Positions 23,001 through 33,734 of a stretch of DNA of 64,000 nucleotides are shown here, piece after piece (within the stretch, counting starts at the first letter, position 1; each line of letters begins with the position of its first letter). Below the pieces are notes generated by a model. That model ran no database searches and was not told the DNA's origin. It worked only from the letters and a program-made list of their open reading frames with translations. The DNA comes from Corbicula japonica (lineage: Eukaryota > Mollusca > Bivalvia > Venerida > Cyrenidae): contig JAZAYU010000009.1 in assembly GCA_038501625.1 (NCBI GenBank), forward strand, positions 3,843,001 through 3,907,000, in the 5' to 3' direction. The position numbers were made by a program, and so were the translations under genes.

Positions 23001-26000
23001 ATGATAGATGTCACATGAACATGGCAAATTGTTTTGTGTGATGATACTTTCCAAATTTGCTCATTCTCTAAGGAAGACAAAACGTTTTAACAACAAGATA
23101 ACTGTTTTATGGTAGACTCTGGCTTTTGATAAAAATTTTGTATTTATGTCTGATGGACATATTAATTTCCTTTTATAGAATAAACAGCGTCGTGAAAGAG
23201 AGCGTAAGCAACAGCAGCAGAATGTCCAGAACATGCAAGTTCTGTCTAAAACCCAGAAGAGCAGAGAAAGGTAGGCAGCATTCATCTTTTAAAATAGATA
23301 AATAAAGCTTTTCAATTTAGCTCTGCATGTCAGTATCTTTTGTGTTTTGATCACAGTTATTATCATTTGTCGGCTCAAATGTGTCAGATTTAACATGCAT
23401 ATTAACATATCTGTCGCTGTCATTAGTGACCAGAATGATACTGTGGCACCATTTTTGCTTTAGAGTACTGAATAAAGGACCATGTATAATTTGATAAAAA
23501 TGTTATGGCTGAGCCTTCAATTCTTGAAATGGCAGTAAGTGACATAAAAAAGATAGGTTAATGCTATTTTGGAAGATATTTTATTAAAATAAATGTTATA
23601 TTTACAAATATTGTAGGGATCGCCAGAGGTTGTTGAGGAAATGGCAGAAGCAGTTTGGAAGACAGCTGCAGGAAAATCGGCAAAAGGTAGATTTTGATTG
23701 ATTGTGTTAGTGTTTATTAAGATATACAAGGAGGGTCCTTTCAGTCTTTAGTTGTTGAGCTATCACTGAATTCAAATGCTATTTTGTGTCCTTACAGAAA
23801 AGCATTGGTGTGCTAGATTTGGGAATTAAATTATTTCACTCAAACAGTAAGAATTTTTAGTCCTCTTCAGGGATTTCAATAGCTTTTGAAACAGGGGGTC
23901 ATCTGACCCCTATTGATAATTTTAATGGGGTCATAATCGGATCGTCGCTAGTAATATCTTGTATAAAATGAACTTAACTACTTACAAAATTGCTTTAACT
24001 TCCGTTTAGTTTATTTTCAAGGGTCAAATAAGTGTTTACTTCATATTTAAAATGCAATATACACACTAATTATCTTTACTCGTGCAAAATTTGACAACTT
24101 TTTATTAATATTCATTCATCAAAATGACCCCAAGCTCAGAATCAGATGGGGTCAAAAGTGGAAAAAATCAAATTTGCTTGCATCAAGATGCAAAAATCTG
24201 CATCAATTGAAATCCCTGCTCTTGTAGGCTTCAGGAGTGTTTTCTTACTGGTCAGTGAAATGACAACAGTGTTGTAGGCACTCAGAATTTATTGTCAAGT
24301 TGTGTCCCTATGATAGTATGTCCAAACTAAATGAAAGTCCCTATTCTTAGCCAATTTGGTAGCTAGGTGAAGCAACTACATATTGCTGGTAAAACCTACA
24401 TTGCAGGTGCAAAATCCCGGTATGTAAGGTGATTTTAAAAAACTGAATTACAGTTGCAAGGTGCTTATTGCATGAACTTCTGTTTCAGACACCGTTGAAA
24501 CACCGTGAGTCTTCAGTGCAGGTACGCGAGACCTGGGATGTGGTGGAAGAGCTGGATTTCCCTCGGATGTCCAAACTGACTCTACCAGATATTGCAGAGG
24601 GAGAAGACCTGTAAGTTACTAGGATATTTAAACCAATACATTTGCAATTAATGTATAAGCTGGGCCCAAGTCTCCAATTTCAAGCATCTGATTAGCTGAA
24701 ATAGAGACAAATCTTCATTGCACTAAATCGGATGCTTGAAGATTGAGACTGGTTTCCAGGGTTTTGTATTCTTGCAGCCAGATCTGTCATCTTAAAATAT
24801 ATGGATATTGAGCAGTCTTAGCATAATAGTGAGATTAATTAAAAACTGGTTCTTGTTATTTTGTTTTTATACAACAAACTTTACCTGTATTTACCAGATT
24901 GAAATGTGGAAGCATGGAGTTCTATGACAAGTCTTATGATCGTGTAACAACCAAGAATCAGCAACCTCTGAAGAGAGTCAACCGTATCTTCCACAAAGTG
25001 ACCACCACTGATGATCCTATGATCAGACAGGTAAATCTTAACTACTTGGCTTGCACATGTTACAGCCCGTAAGGCACTAGAAGTATTCAATGTTACGGTA
25101 ACAGACAGGAACCTCAAAATTTCATGTCCCGACCCCATGCTTCAGTTAAGTTTGATGTTACTTTTGAGATACATGTATTATATTGTTTAATGGCTTTTTT
25201 TGTAAGCTGCCTTTTCAAAATGAGGAAGTAGTCAGCTTTATGCACAGTTGTTGAAATGGTTTTTTGGTGGAGTCTACCTCCGCATGCTCACTGTGAAAAT
25301 TCCTGCGCTTATGATAATTTCTACACTCAGTTATTATTCCTTATTAAGATAACTCCAAATAAAATAAAATAAATAGTTATTTTGCAATAAATAATCATAT
25401 TTCTCCTATAGGGCTAGAGTGAATTTATTTTTACATTTACCTTTGAAAACAATTTGTATTTACAGTTAGCCAAGTCAACAGGTAATGTTTTTGCCACGGA
25501 TGCGATCTTGGCTACACTGATGTGCTGTACAAGATCAGTGTACTCATGGGATATAATTGTGCAGCGGGTTGGCAAGAAGCTGTTCTTTGATAAGCGAGAT
25601 GACTCAGAGTTTGACCTGCTTACTGTAAGTGAGACAGCTATAGAGCCGCCCCAGGATGACACAGGAAGCATCAACTCTCCACACAACCTGGCTATGGAGG
25701 CAACCTTCATCAACCACAACTTCTCACAGCAAGTTCTCAAAATGGTCAGTTCTTGAAATTGTAAGATTTTTAAATCTTACAAATTAATTGAAATTGTCAA
25801 ATTAAATACATGCTGGTGATAGTGTCTTGGTTCTGACGTGTTTAAGAGTCATTAACAATGGATTTCTGTCTATGAAAAAATAATAGAAGAGAAAACAAAG
25901 TGATTCAAATCAATACTCTACTTCACAAAACAAACACAAAATGTACCACGTGGGTATTTTTACAGGGAGAAGAGAAGCACTCGTTTGAGAAGCCAAATCC

Positions 26001-29000
26001 CTTTATACAGGCTGATGAGGAGAGTCAGGTGGCCTCTGTGGGTTATCGGTAAGGCTTCTTTAAGGACCAAGAATATTACAAAAGCTGTTAAGAAGTTAAA
26101 TCATCTTGCAGTGTAAGAATTAATAAAGGAATGATTTTATTGTGATACTAATTCTTAAAGGATTGAATCACTATTCAATTGTGTTCATTTTGCTATAAAA
26201 ACATCTGGGATGTTTAAAGTGTGTGAATTTCACTGAAGCCGTATATCTGAAAGTAATGCGTCTCGTTGTGATCCACCATTGTTTATGTTTTGTTAGATGA
26301 ATAAGACTAAAATGCAGCAGATCATGTTATTCTGTTATACTAAAAACAATCATAATGTAATGTTGAGAGCATGAAATCCTTCTGTATTGTATTGAGGCTA
26401 TAGAGTTATGATTTGCATTGAAAGCATGGAATATAAAGCTGTAAAATATACACCTATTTGTTTGACTTGACTTTTATAAGAGGTGTTTAGGTTTGTTAAA
26501 TATATACTATCCTTTATTACAGGTACAAAAAGTTTAACCTTGGAAATGATATAGAGTTGATAGTTCGCTGTGAGCATGATGCTGTAATGCAAGGTGTTAG
26601 TGGTGAAAACCAGTACATTAACATCAAAACGCTCAATGAGTGGGACCCCAGGGTTGGTTGATTTTCTTTTTTCTCGACATGTTTTTTAATTGTTCTTGTA
26701 TTTTAAAAAGATCTAGCAATCATTTTCTTCAGATAAATAAAAGTTAATATTGCAATATCACTGAAGTCAGATCTAACAAAATAAAAGATAAAATGATGGC
26801 CCGGAAACACTGTATATAAGCTATCATGGGTTTCCATGATAACTATTTTAAAAAAAGTCAATACAGGTAGCATGATTCATAACGCTTTTGGTAAGAGTTG
26901 CAAAATGATCTGATGATGTCATTACAGTGTAAATGAATGCCTTACCACATAAAACCCACCTATCTTCAATAAAATATGTTGACGCTGGATGTCAACACTT
27001 TCCATGGTTTATTACACTGGATATACATGGATATATACAGTATAATATATGGAATGCTTTGCCAATACTGACGATCATCATGAAACATTGCAATTTTGTA
27101 GAGAGCATCCTCATTGGTTCAGAAGGTTGTTTCATACCATTGAGCTATGAGGACCCGACAACAAGTCAATAAAACTGTCTTTTTTTTTAAGTTTTATTGA
27201 CTTGTCCTCAGGTCCTGATAGCATAATGGTTTTCAGGAGACAGTTTTGATATTGTAACCGTTTACAATGACATAATGGTTTTTTTTAAGCAAATACTATG
27301 ATAAACAATGTTGTCATTTCAAGGAATGACAATTTCCCAAAGACCCATTTGCACTCCCAGGGTAGCTCATTCAGTAGGGTAACCAAAGGTTAACACAATT
27401 GATATATCAGATTCAGTTATGGCTGTCTTATATAAGTGTAAACTTTTATTTCTGAGACAGTCTGACTGATATGACAGAAATGATGACCACTGAGGTTTGA
27501 TAAATGTATGAAATAATCATTTGTCCTCTAAGAAGTACTGATCTGTCATATGTGTACATGTACATTACAGGAATTAATTTCAGTAATATTATCCAATTAT
27601 TAGCAATTGCCGTGTCCTGGAGAATGTTATTTATGGTTTTATGTTTGCCATCCATGTATGGTGATCATTGAATGAATCAGTTGATACCGAGATCCCACCA
27701 ATAAGGTTGCTTGAACTGAGATGCCAGGGGTTTCATTTGACCAAGGAGATGACCCTTGAAATTATCAAAACCCTGAAATTTTACCCCCATGATTTTTGCT
27801 GAAATGATATTTTTCCTTGATATAGGGGTATTTTGGCACATTATTGCCAGAATCCAAACAAAAAATTACCAAAATTACCCTTAAGATTCAGCAGCTATTG
27901 GAACCCTGAGCCCAAGATTATAAAACTGAGCATGGAAACCAGTCTCAAATCTCAAGCATCTCATTGGCTGAAATGGCGACTGGTCGCCATTTCAGCCAAT
28001 CAGATGCTTGAGATTTGAGACTGGCTTCCAATCTCAGCTATATAACCTTCAGCCCTGGGTACACTATGGTGAATCAGCGATAGCATTCTTTCATGTCTGA
28101 CAATTCAGGATGGCTAGATAATTTCCTGAGAAGCCTTTTTGAAACAAATCCTTTACACCATGAATACAGCTTCTATCATGTGTGACCATTGTAGATCAGA
28201 ATCAGCCTGCACATCCATGCAGTCTATCATATCTTGATGTACACTATTTGCTTTTAGGTTATTATTATTCTGACCAAAAAGCAAAAAGAGTATATCCAGA
28301 ATTGACTGCAGGGATTTTAAGGCTGATTTGATTCTACACTGGTTGCACATTGAAAATACGCGGTATCCATGGAGTAAAGGATTCAGTTCAGTTGATAGTT
28401 TGTCATTTCGTTACCTGGTTTTAAAAGACTATTGGTGGATTAATGCAACAAAAGTAATATTATCTACTCTACTCATACCTATGTTTCTGTTTGCAGTGTA
28501 GTGGAGGAGTGGACTGGCGTAGTCGTTTAGACAACCAGCGTGGTGCTGTTTTAGCGACAGAGTTGAAAAACAACAGCTGTAAACTGGCAAAGTGGACAGT
28601 ATGTTCATTGTTAGCTGGCTCTGATCAGATTAAGTTTGGGTAAGTCTTCAGAAATCTATATATAGATTTGTACACAATGTAATGGCCCAATTCACCCTTT
28701 ACTTCATATATACACATTTTATTGCATGTGCAACAAGTGCAGATCCATATCAGCTGGCGCATTCATGCCATATGATCAGGATATGCACTGTTTGCTGTTT
28801 GGTCAGAAATAACCTAATAAAAAAAGGGAACAGTGTAGATCCATATCAGACACCATGGGGTAGAAAATAGTTCAAATTTTTAAAATTTGACTTTGGAATA
28901 GTGGTCTTATTGTTGAGGTGTTGTTAATTTCAGGGTTGTCTTAATGAGGAGTTTGATTTTATTTACATATTATTAATGTTGATGTGATTATAGAAATTTT

Positions 29001-32000
29001 ACAACCCAGGAAGTTGTGGTGTTTTATAGGAAACCACAAAATTTAATCCTGTTGAAAAGAAATGGGATTTTCCAAGTATTTGCAAGTTGCAACAAGAGTT
29101 AAATGTTGCTAGTAACTGGGCTGAAGGTTATAAAGCTGAGAATGGAAACCAGTCTCAAATATCAAGCATCTGATTGGCTGAAATGGCGACTGGTCGCCAT
29201 TTCAGCCAATCAGATGCTTGAGATTTGAGACTGGTTTCCAATCTCAGTTTTATAACCTTCAGCCCTGGTGTCTTTGTTTTTCAGGTATGTTTCACGTAAT
29301 CACCTAAAAGACACTGCTAATCATGTTATACTTGGAACTCAACAGTTCAAACCCACAGAGTTTGCTAACCAGATCAATCTCAACATGGACAATGCCTGGG
29401 GTATACTCAGGTGTATCATTGATATCTGCTTCAAGTTGAAGGAGGGAAAATACCTCATCATGAAGGATCCTAATAAAGTAAGTTCTGTACAGACTCTCTT
29501 GTTGAAATGATGACTAATGGAAGGTGGTAATAAATGTAGATACAGAGGATGTGGTGCTAGGTCATCTTTAATAGAGAAAGTTTTTCAGCAAAGGTAGTAC
29601 AGTCTGTCAGATATCACCCTGCACAGCTTAAAGTGTTTTGCTTCATGATTCAAACTTGGTTTCAAATTCTGTAGTTTGGTATGTTGAATATCACTTAACT
29701 GAGACAAAACTGGCAGAGTTACACACCTTGTTTTACTGTTAGACCTTCCATCATATCCTCAAGGAACCTTTATCCTGTCAGAGAAACAAAATTTGTTATT
29801 GAAGCCAGGGATTATTATAGCTTTAGATCATGTTAGCCTGGGATTATGTTAGTTTTAGTTTTTGTTAGCCATGTTAGATTAAAATTATGTTAGCCAGGGA
29901 TTATGTTAGCTAGAGATTATGTTAGCCAGTGATTACTAGTGTTGCAGAATCGGACAAATATCATAATCGATTATCGAATCGAAATTCCTAGAAGAAATCG
30001 ATTTTAATCGGAAAATAATCGAAAACTTTGACACAGGCTTTGAAGGTTAATGCCTGTGTTTTGCTATGCACCTTTAATGTTTAATTATGTTCTATAAACT
30101 AGCTACTTTAAATGTAATAAGACAATTGAGAGAATCCATTCAATTAAACATTATACAGTCATTATGTAAATAACAGAACCTACATTCTTGTACAGCTATA
30201 ATGTTAACTTGAAAATCTACAGAAGGTTAGTCTGGGTGCTATGTTGTGTGACATGAATGCTTTGCCCTATTTTGGGGGTTAGTTTTCTCAAAAAACTAAT
30301 TATGTAAAAGACTACAAATACACTGTGACCTTAAGCAGCAAGCTGCAATTACAAAGGCATTGAAGATTCTGAGCAAAATAATACAGTGCTTTTTTCTGCG
30401 AGAAATCAAGAACAACAATACATAAACTAAGTACTTTAAATTCTGCTGGTAAAATTTCCATGCCCTTTTTTTGTTTCAAAGTTGAAGTAGAATTCTAATA
30501 GAATTCAGTATAAATGTGCATCAAAATGATCCTGGATTGATGACTGAACATGTTCAATTGTTAATGCATAAGTAAATTATGATAGCATCACATACAGATG
30601 TAATCCCATTTGGTAGTAAAGTATTTTAAATAATCGCTATTCAAGAGACAACTACACCCTTTAACTTGAACCTGTATTTACTAATAATTTCAGACACAAT
30701 CATAGTAATGGGATATTGGTTGCAAATCATGAACACTCATTGGCTGGAATCATTTGCCACTTCCAATGTGATTTCATTGATTAGAACCAGTTTATGAAAC
30801 AGCTTAGTGTATCATTCACAAAATGGTAGTAGCTTACAAAATTACCCCTTACTGTTGTGCCACTTTTAACATAAAATTTGGAGTTTTAAAGATAAAATAT
30901 AACATCTTTCAATTCTTTTTTTTCATGTACTAAACATTGAATGAAAATAGGATGAAAGAACAATGCTTTGCAAAAAATATATCCAGTCAAAAGTGGAACA
31001 ATTTAAATTTCAAAATCTGCACCTATTTCAATCCCTGCAACCCCCAAAACAGGTTGTAAATGGAAAAAATACCTACAAGGTCAACAAAATTTATTTAAAT
31101 AATGACTAGTACAAATAAATGACTACAATATGCCTTATTATGCTGTACTTAACAGACAGTGGTAAACATCAATACAAATCGATTATGAGGGAATGACATC
31201 GATTATCAAATCGAAAAGGCATTCATAGACGATTAAGCGATTTTAATCGATAATCGTTACATCACTAGTGATTACGTTGGCAAACTTCTTACCTTAAAAA
31301 AAAACAACAGCAAAATAGATACAATGGACTTTCCTGATGTGGAAACATCTCATAAATAGAAATATTACCATTAATACAATACTGCTGTTAGCACAAAATT
31401 CCTAGACATGTTATGTTCAGCATGATATATTTATTCTTTTTAATGACTGTTCATTTAATACTTTTGTTACTCTTTTGCAGCCTATGGTGCGTATTTATGA
31501 TATCCCAGACAATACGTTTGAGACAGACGAAGAAGAGGAAAGCAGTGAGGAGGAGAGCACGGACGATAGTGATGACGATGGTAAACATCCTTCCTCGGAA
31601 CATTTCATAACTTTTGGTTTAATAAATAGATCCCCATGCAGCTGAAAAAATGGCTACTATCATTCAACACTTATATATACATTGTCATGTCTGAACAAAG
31701 CTTTGCTCAGATGGGTGTTTTTAAATGTTTTATGAAGTTTTACAATGAAAGTCTTAATGTTTATTTGTGTGCTATGTTTATGTCAGAATCACTAAATGTC
31801 TTCAGTCAATAGTGGCCTGGCTGGATTCAACCATTGACCTCTAATTTATAAGAAATTGGAACCCAAGGTCATTTGAACCCAACTCAGATTGGACACCAGT
31901 CTTTAAACTTTAGTTTGTGATTGGTCAGTTTAGAGAAACAGCTGAATTTTAACCAATCATCTTTATGAGATTAAGACTAAAGTTCCATTTTTGTATTCTT

Positions 32001-32128
32001 GGACCATGTCTTTTGAGCTAAGAAGCCGAGACAATAATTTTATTGGCAGTTAAATTGGCGCTACTTCTGTTTTGTTATAAACATGATAGAATACAAGAAC
32101 GTTTTTTTTTTCAGATGGTGAAAAGTGA
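11019..32128 (+). CDS. EIF3D: Eukaryotic translation initiation factor 3 subunit D
   Basis: Complete 14-exon coding sequence, 1668 nt, 555 residues (human eIF3d is 548). Exons: 11019-11141, 22121-22166, 22554-22693, 23179-23270, 23617-23686, 24489-24610, 24898-25030, 25466-25744, 25966-26048, 26523-26652, 28497-28639, 29285-29477, 31481-31580, 32115-32128. All junctions are GT/AG and all phases join. Recognised blocks are [19 protein letters not shown] near the N terminus, [101 protein letters not shown] and [19 protein letters not shown], ending in an acidic Glu/Asp tail (residues ~532-555). The protein is a cytosolic subunit of eIF3; family knowledge gives its central domain cap-binding activity for selected mRNAs. 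The start follows the AAAATGG context and matches the family N terminus (MAxF). Intron 1 is 10,979 nt and stuffed with transposons. Confidence 0.97.
11519..14309. mobile_element. 2.8-kb DNA transposon with ~345-bp terminal inverted repeats
   Basis: The left end CAGGCTGGTAATTATGCTTG (11519) equals the reverse complement of the right end (14309). The match continues for about 290 bp with few mismatches, then decays to about 345 bp (arms 11519-11863 and 13965-14309). The flanks are TTAGT at 11514-11518 and 14310-14314, a perfect 5-bp target duplication. No intact transposase is seen. The inner part of the right arm holds an outward-reading exon-like ORF, 13970-14065 ([19 protein letters not shown]..., then GTAATA donor). 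The left arm has the same ORF broken by a stop and a frameshift. It is a non-autonomous or decayed element of undetermined superfamily. Confidence 0.75.
14589..15180 (+). repeat. Hairpin head plus three 171-bp tandem repeats
   Basis: The segment starts TTATGCCCCCGCCATGAAAT, a GC-rich hairpin, followed by TCCGTCCGTCCGTCCG. Three units with a 171-bp period begin near 14654, 14825 and 14996 (marker CGTGAACGCAACTCCTCCTA, lightly diverged). The plan (hairpin head, CCGTCCGT, tandem core) is the same as the Helentron-like elements at 18.65-21.75 kb. No matching tail is found; it merges with the next array. Confidence 0.7.
15181..16580 (+). repeat. Tandem array, nine ~145-bp units
   Basis: One unit of the ~160-bp CCATAACTT...CCCCTTTTT family (15181-15360) is followed by about nine units with a ~145-bp period. 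They are marked by GGATTTCAAAATAACTTGGC at about 15385, 15679, 15825, 15970 and onward, and by GGTCCAAGGTCAAGGTCACT. Single units drift by several percent and some are shortened. Non-coding; part of intron 1 of EIF3D. Confidence 0.85.
17338..17480. mobile_element. Fragment of CAGGGATT-type hAT-like element
   Basis: A CAGGGATTCCATTTGA start followed by GATGACC...TTTGACCC...TTTGACC matches the left-end style of the elements at 23868 and 27727 and the piece near 32700. No right end is found nearby, so it is a truncated copy. Confidence 0.4.
17750..18402 (+). mobile_element. Helitron-like element with tandem core and CTAG 3' end
   Basis: Four units of ~130-165 bp (marker TTGGCTATAACTTTG..CATTTCTTAATATTT, at about 17763, 17930, 18060 and 18223) end in a terminal block. 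The hairpin GTGTTCAACTGAACAC at 18379-18394 is followed by CCAT and CTAG at 18399-18402, then T. A 3' hairpin just upstream of CTRR followed by T is the Helitron 3'-end signature. The same terminal block occurs in reverse at 48092-48115. The 5' end is not located. Confidence 0.65.
18653..21751 (+). mobile_element. Helentron-like element with ~160-bp tandem core (outer, interrupted)
   Basis: The head TTAGCTCGAATATTCGAAGA (hairpin: TAGCTC pairs with GAGCTA) is followed by CCGTCCGTTA. The core is ~160-bp units (marker CTACTTGAGATATT, at about 20197, 20361, 20522, 20678 and 20842) and the tail hairpin CTGTCTCTTCGGACAG at 21730-21745 is followed by CTCTTG and T. The core is split at 18860/20142 by another element with the same plan. 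There is no target duplication, as expected for rolling-circle transposons. It is similar in plan to the bivalve pearl-type elements with tandem cores (family knowledge, not searched). Confidence 0.6.
18861..20141 (+). mobile_element. Nested Helentron-like element with seven ~156-bp units
   Basis: The head TTATCCCCGGCCAAAGGCGA (18861) is followed by GTCCGTGCGTTCGTCCG. Seven units have a ~156-bp period (CTGACAGAGCACATTGGTAG at about 18985, 19140, 19294, 19451, 19607 and onward). The tail is the hairpin CCATG-TGTAA-CATGG at 20121-20135, then CTCTTG. The host unit normally reads GCCCCTTTTTCACTTA. Here GCCCCTTT lies left and TTCACTTA right of the insert, so the insertion is precise between T and T without duplication. 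Confidence 0.7.
23868..24218. mobile_element. 351-bp MITE with CAGGGATTTCAAT ends
   Basis: It starts CAGGGATTTCAATAGC and ends ATTGAAATCCCTG, giving 13-bp perfect TIRs. CTCTT flanks both sides (23863-23867 and 24219-24223), a 5-bp target duplication. The subterminal GGGGTCATCTGACCCC is itself palindromic. hAT-like ends with a 5-bp duplication. Located in intron 5 of EIF3D. Confidence 0.7.
24665..24765. mobile_element. Palindromic MITE copy (AGTCTC...GCATCTGATT family), diverged
   Basis: AGTCTCCAATTTCAAGCATC pairs imperfectly with GGATGCTTGAAGATTGAGAC around a short spacer. Same family as the better copies at 27910 and 29116. In intron 6 of EIF3D. Confidence 0.6.
27110..27250. mobile_element. 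Foldback element
   Basis: The left arm GAGGACCCGACAACAAGTCA..ATAAAACT and the right arm AGTTTTATTGACTTGTCCTC are reverse complements around a T-rich loop at about 27176-27190. Pairing continues weakly outward (CATTGAGCTATGAGGACC with GGTCCTGATAGCATAATG). In intron 10 of EIF3D. Confidence 0.55.
27727..27840. mobile_element. CAGGGG hAT-like fragment
   Basis: CAGGGGTTTCATTTGACC..GATGACCCTTGAAATT resembles the left ends at 17338 and 23868. The right end is missing or degraded. Confidence 0.35.
27905..28064. mobile_element. Palindromic MITE (~150 bp), intron 10 of EIF3D
   Basis: CCAGTCTCAAATCTCAAGCA..TTGGCTGAAATGGCGAC is followed after TG by its reverse complement GTCGCCATTTCAGCCAATCA..GAGACTGG. 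Pairing extends outward to GAGCCCAAGATTATAAAACT and ATATAACCTTCAGCCCTGGG. There is almost no loop, so the RNA would form one long stem. Confidence 0.8.
28150..28380. mobile_element. Diverged copy of GATCAG double-hairpin MITE
   Basis: It contains TGTAGATCAGAATCAGCCTGCACATCCATGC, TAGGTTATTATTATTCTGACC and ACTGGTTGCACATTGAAAATACGCG, in the same order as the clean element 60633-60874, and ends near GGAGTAAAGG. Confidence 0.55.
28725..28870. mobile_element. Partial copy of GATCAG double-hairpin MITE
   Basis: CAAGTGCAGATCCATATCAG, GATCAGGATATGCACTG, GGTCAGAAATAACCTAAT and AACAGTGTAGATCCATATCA follow the order of the family. In intron 11 of EIF3D. Confidence 0.6.
29116..29269. mobile_element. Palindromic MITE (~154 bp), intron 11 of EIF3D
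   Basis: This is the best copy of the family. TGGGCTGAAGGTTATAAAGC..GGAAACCAGTCTCAAAT..TTGGCTGAAATGGCGAC is followed after a 2-nt loop by its near-perfect reverse complement ending TATAACCTTCAGCCCTGG. Only a few mismatches occur over about 75 bp per arm, which suggests recent insertion or gene conversion. Confidence 0.85.
29790..29928. repeat. Short tandem repeat (GGATTATGTTAGCC)n
   Basis: Irregular repeats of GGGATTATTATAGC / GGGATTATGTTAGC / GAGATTATGTTAGCC, directly left of the hAT element at 29937. Confidence 0.6.
29937..31267. mobile_element. 1.3-kb non-autonomous hAT element, 8-bp TSD
   Basis: It starts TAGTGTTGCAGAATCGGAC and ends CGATAATCGTTACATCACTA, flanked by GTGATTAC at 29929-29936 and 31268-31275, a perfect 8-bp target duplication. 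Subterminal ATCGATTATCGAATCG / AATCGATTATG repeats occur on both sides. This is typical of hAT elements with TAGTG ends. No transposase ORF. In intron 12 of EIF3D. Confidence 0.85.
31875..31995. mobile_element. Old copy of palindromic MITE
   Basis: GACACCAGTCTTTAAACTTT..TGATTGGTCAG and AACCAATCATCTT..GATTAAGACT form a degraded stem, with the layout of the 29116 family but heavily diverged. Confidence 0.35.
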
Positions 32129-32504
32129 GTTGGAGCACCAAAGTGATATAACAGTGAAAACGAAAAAGCACTTTGGACACTAAATGAACTATTTATTATG
32201 TAAAATACTTTTGACTGACAAAGATTCAACATAGTCACATGTATGTATTTGGCTTGCAAAAAAAGAAAACTTAATTAAAATATACAAAACATTCTTGGCT
32301 TTTCGTCTTAGCTCTTTTGTAGTTTATGATTACACAAAGACAGAACATCTAATGTCTCACAGATTGTGTGTCCACCTGTCTGTTTACTTTGGGGAATCAA
32401 CAATTAGGACAATTATCCTACAGTCAACATTCCTTTTATGGAAGTATGGTCATGGTCACAAGAGGAATGCTTTTAAAAATAGGTAACCATTGAAAAAAAA
32501 GGGC

Positions 32505-32645
32505 ACAAGATCATTAAACTAAGATTGGAGACCAGTCTAAAATCTCTAGCATTTGATTGGCTGAAATGGTTATCAGTTGACATTGCAGCCAATCAGATGC
32601 TTGAGATTTGAGACTGGTCTCCAGATTTAGTTTTGTGATCTTGGA
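32505..32645. mobile_element. Palindromic MITE downstream of EIF3D
   Basis: GAGACCAGTCTAAAATCTCT..TTGATTGGCTGAAATGG pairs with GCAGCCAATCAGATGC..GAGACTGGTCTCC. It lies about 380 bp beyond the EIF3D stop codon, possibly in the 3' UTR or just beyond it. Confidence 0.7.
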
Positions 32646-33144
32646 CATAGATACTAGTAGTCTGGGTATCGCCTTTTATTCAACAGAGTTTCCCCCAACA
32701 TGGAATGACCCTTTGACTTGAAAATTTCAAAAACTTCATTTTGACCCATAGGATTTTATTTAGCTAAATGGTCTTTTTTTCTTATATTAGAGGTGCCAGA
32801 ATTCCATAAAAATGACCCTGGATTAAGTAGCAAGTGGAGCCTTTGTACCATATCTTACTAATTTCCAATATTGTAGGAGTATAACTTGTGACTTGTTCCT
32901 GTAGCAATCTATACTAATTAACCTTGATTTTTTTTTCTTTGAGAAATAAAGGAAATGACAAAATAAATTGGAATTTCTATACTTTCAAATTGCATCTAAA
33001 CCTACAAAGGCAAAGGGGGCTGAACTTTTTACTAGTAATTAAAACCAGTGATAAATGGTAAAAGTTAATTGAATGTTTACAACTTTAGTTCCAGAAAGAT
33101 AACCAATAACCAGCACTTAGTTATTAAAAGGTAGGCTGTTCTAG

Positions 33145-33260
33145 ACCAGGACCAGTCTCAATTCACAAGCATCCGATTTGATGATAATGACGACCAGTTG
33201 AATCAGATACTAGAGATTTGAGACTGGTCTGCAGTTTTAGTTTAATGATCTTTGGTCCTG
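33145..33260. mobile_element. Diverged palindromic MITE copy
   Basis: CCAGTCTCAATTCACAAGCA and GAATCAGATACTAGAGATTTGAGACTGG are the two arms of the same family. The inner stem is eroded. Confidence 0.55.
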
Positions 33261-33734
33261 TTTGTTTATGAAGGAGCAATCGTATATCTATCTGTTCTTA
33301 AATAAAATGAACCAATTTATTTTCTTTATTTTATACATTATAAGTCAAAGATTGTAATCATTATACACATATTCACATGCTATAAAATACATCATCAAGT
33401 TTCCTTCTAGGTATCAAACTAATGTAAGATGAGCATATGGATGTTTATGTTCACAAATAACAAAACGAGTTTTAAGAGGAAACATTTCCCTGTAGAATAA
33501 TTTGATACTTAAAAGCTATTGGTTGGTAGCACTATTTCAAACAGTACATATGTATGAGATGTAGAAGACTTGCCACTATAAAACAAGCAAATGAAAATAC
33601 ACAGATGAGAACCCCTAAATAGTTCATAAGTCATAAAAATATAGAGGATTAGTTTTTACCGGTGTAAGATTGAATTCTCATCAGAAAACATAGAACAAAA
33701 CTTCTTAGTCTCTCAAATATTGTTGTATTAATGT

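Noticed and set aside
26933..27172. 79-residue ORF in EIF3D intron 10
   Set aside because: Overlaps a foldback element; no protein-like conservation seen.
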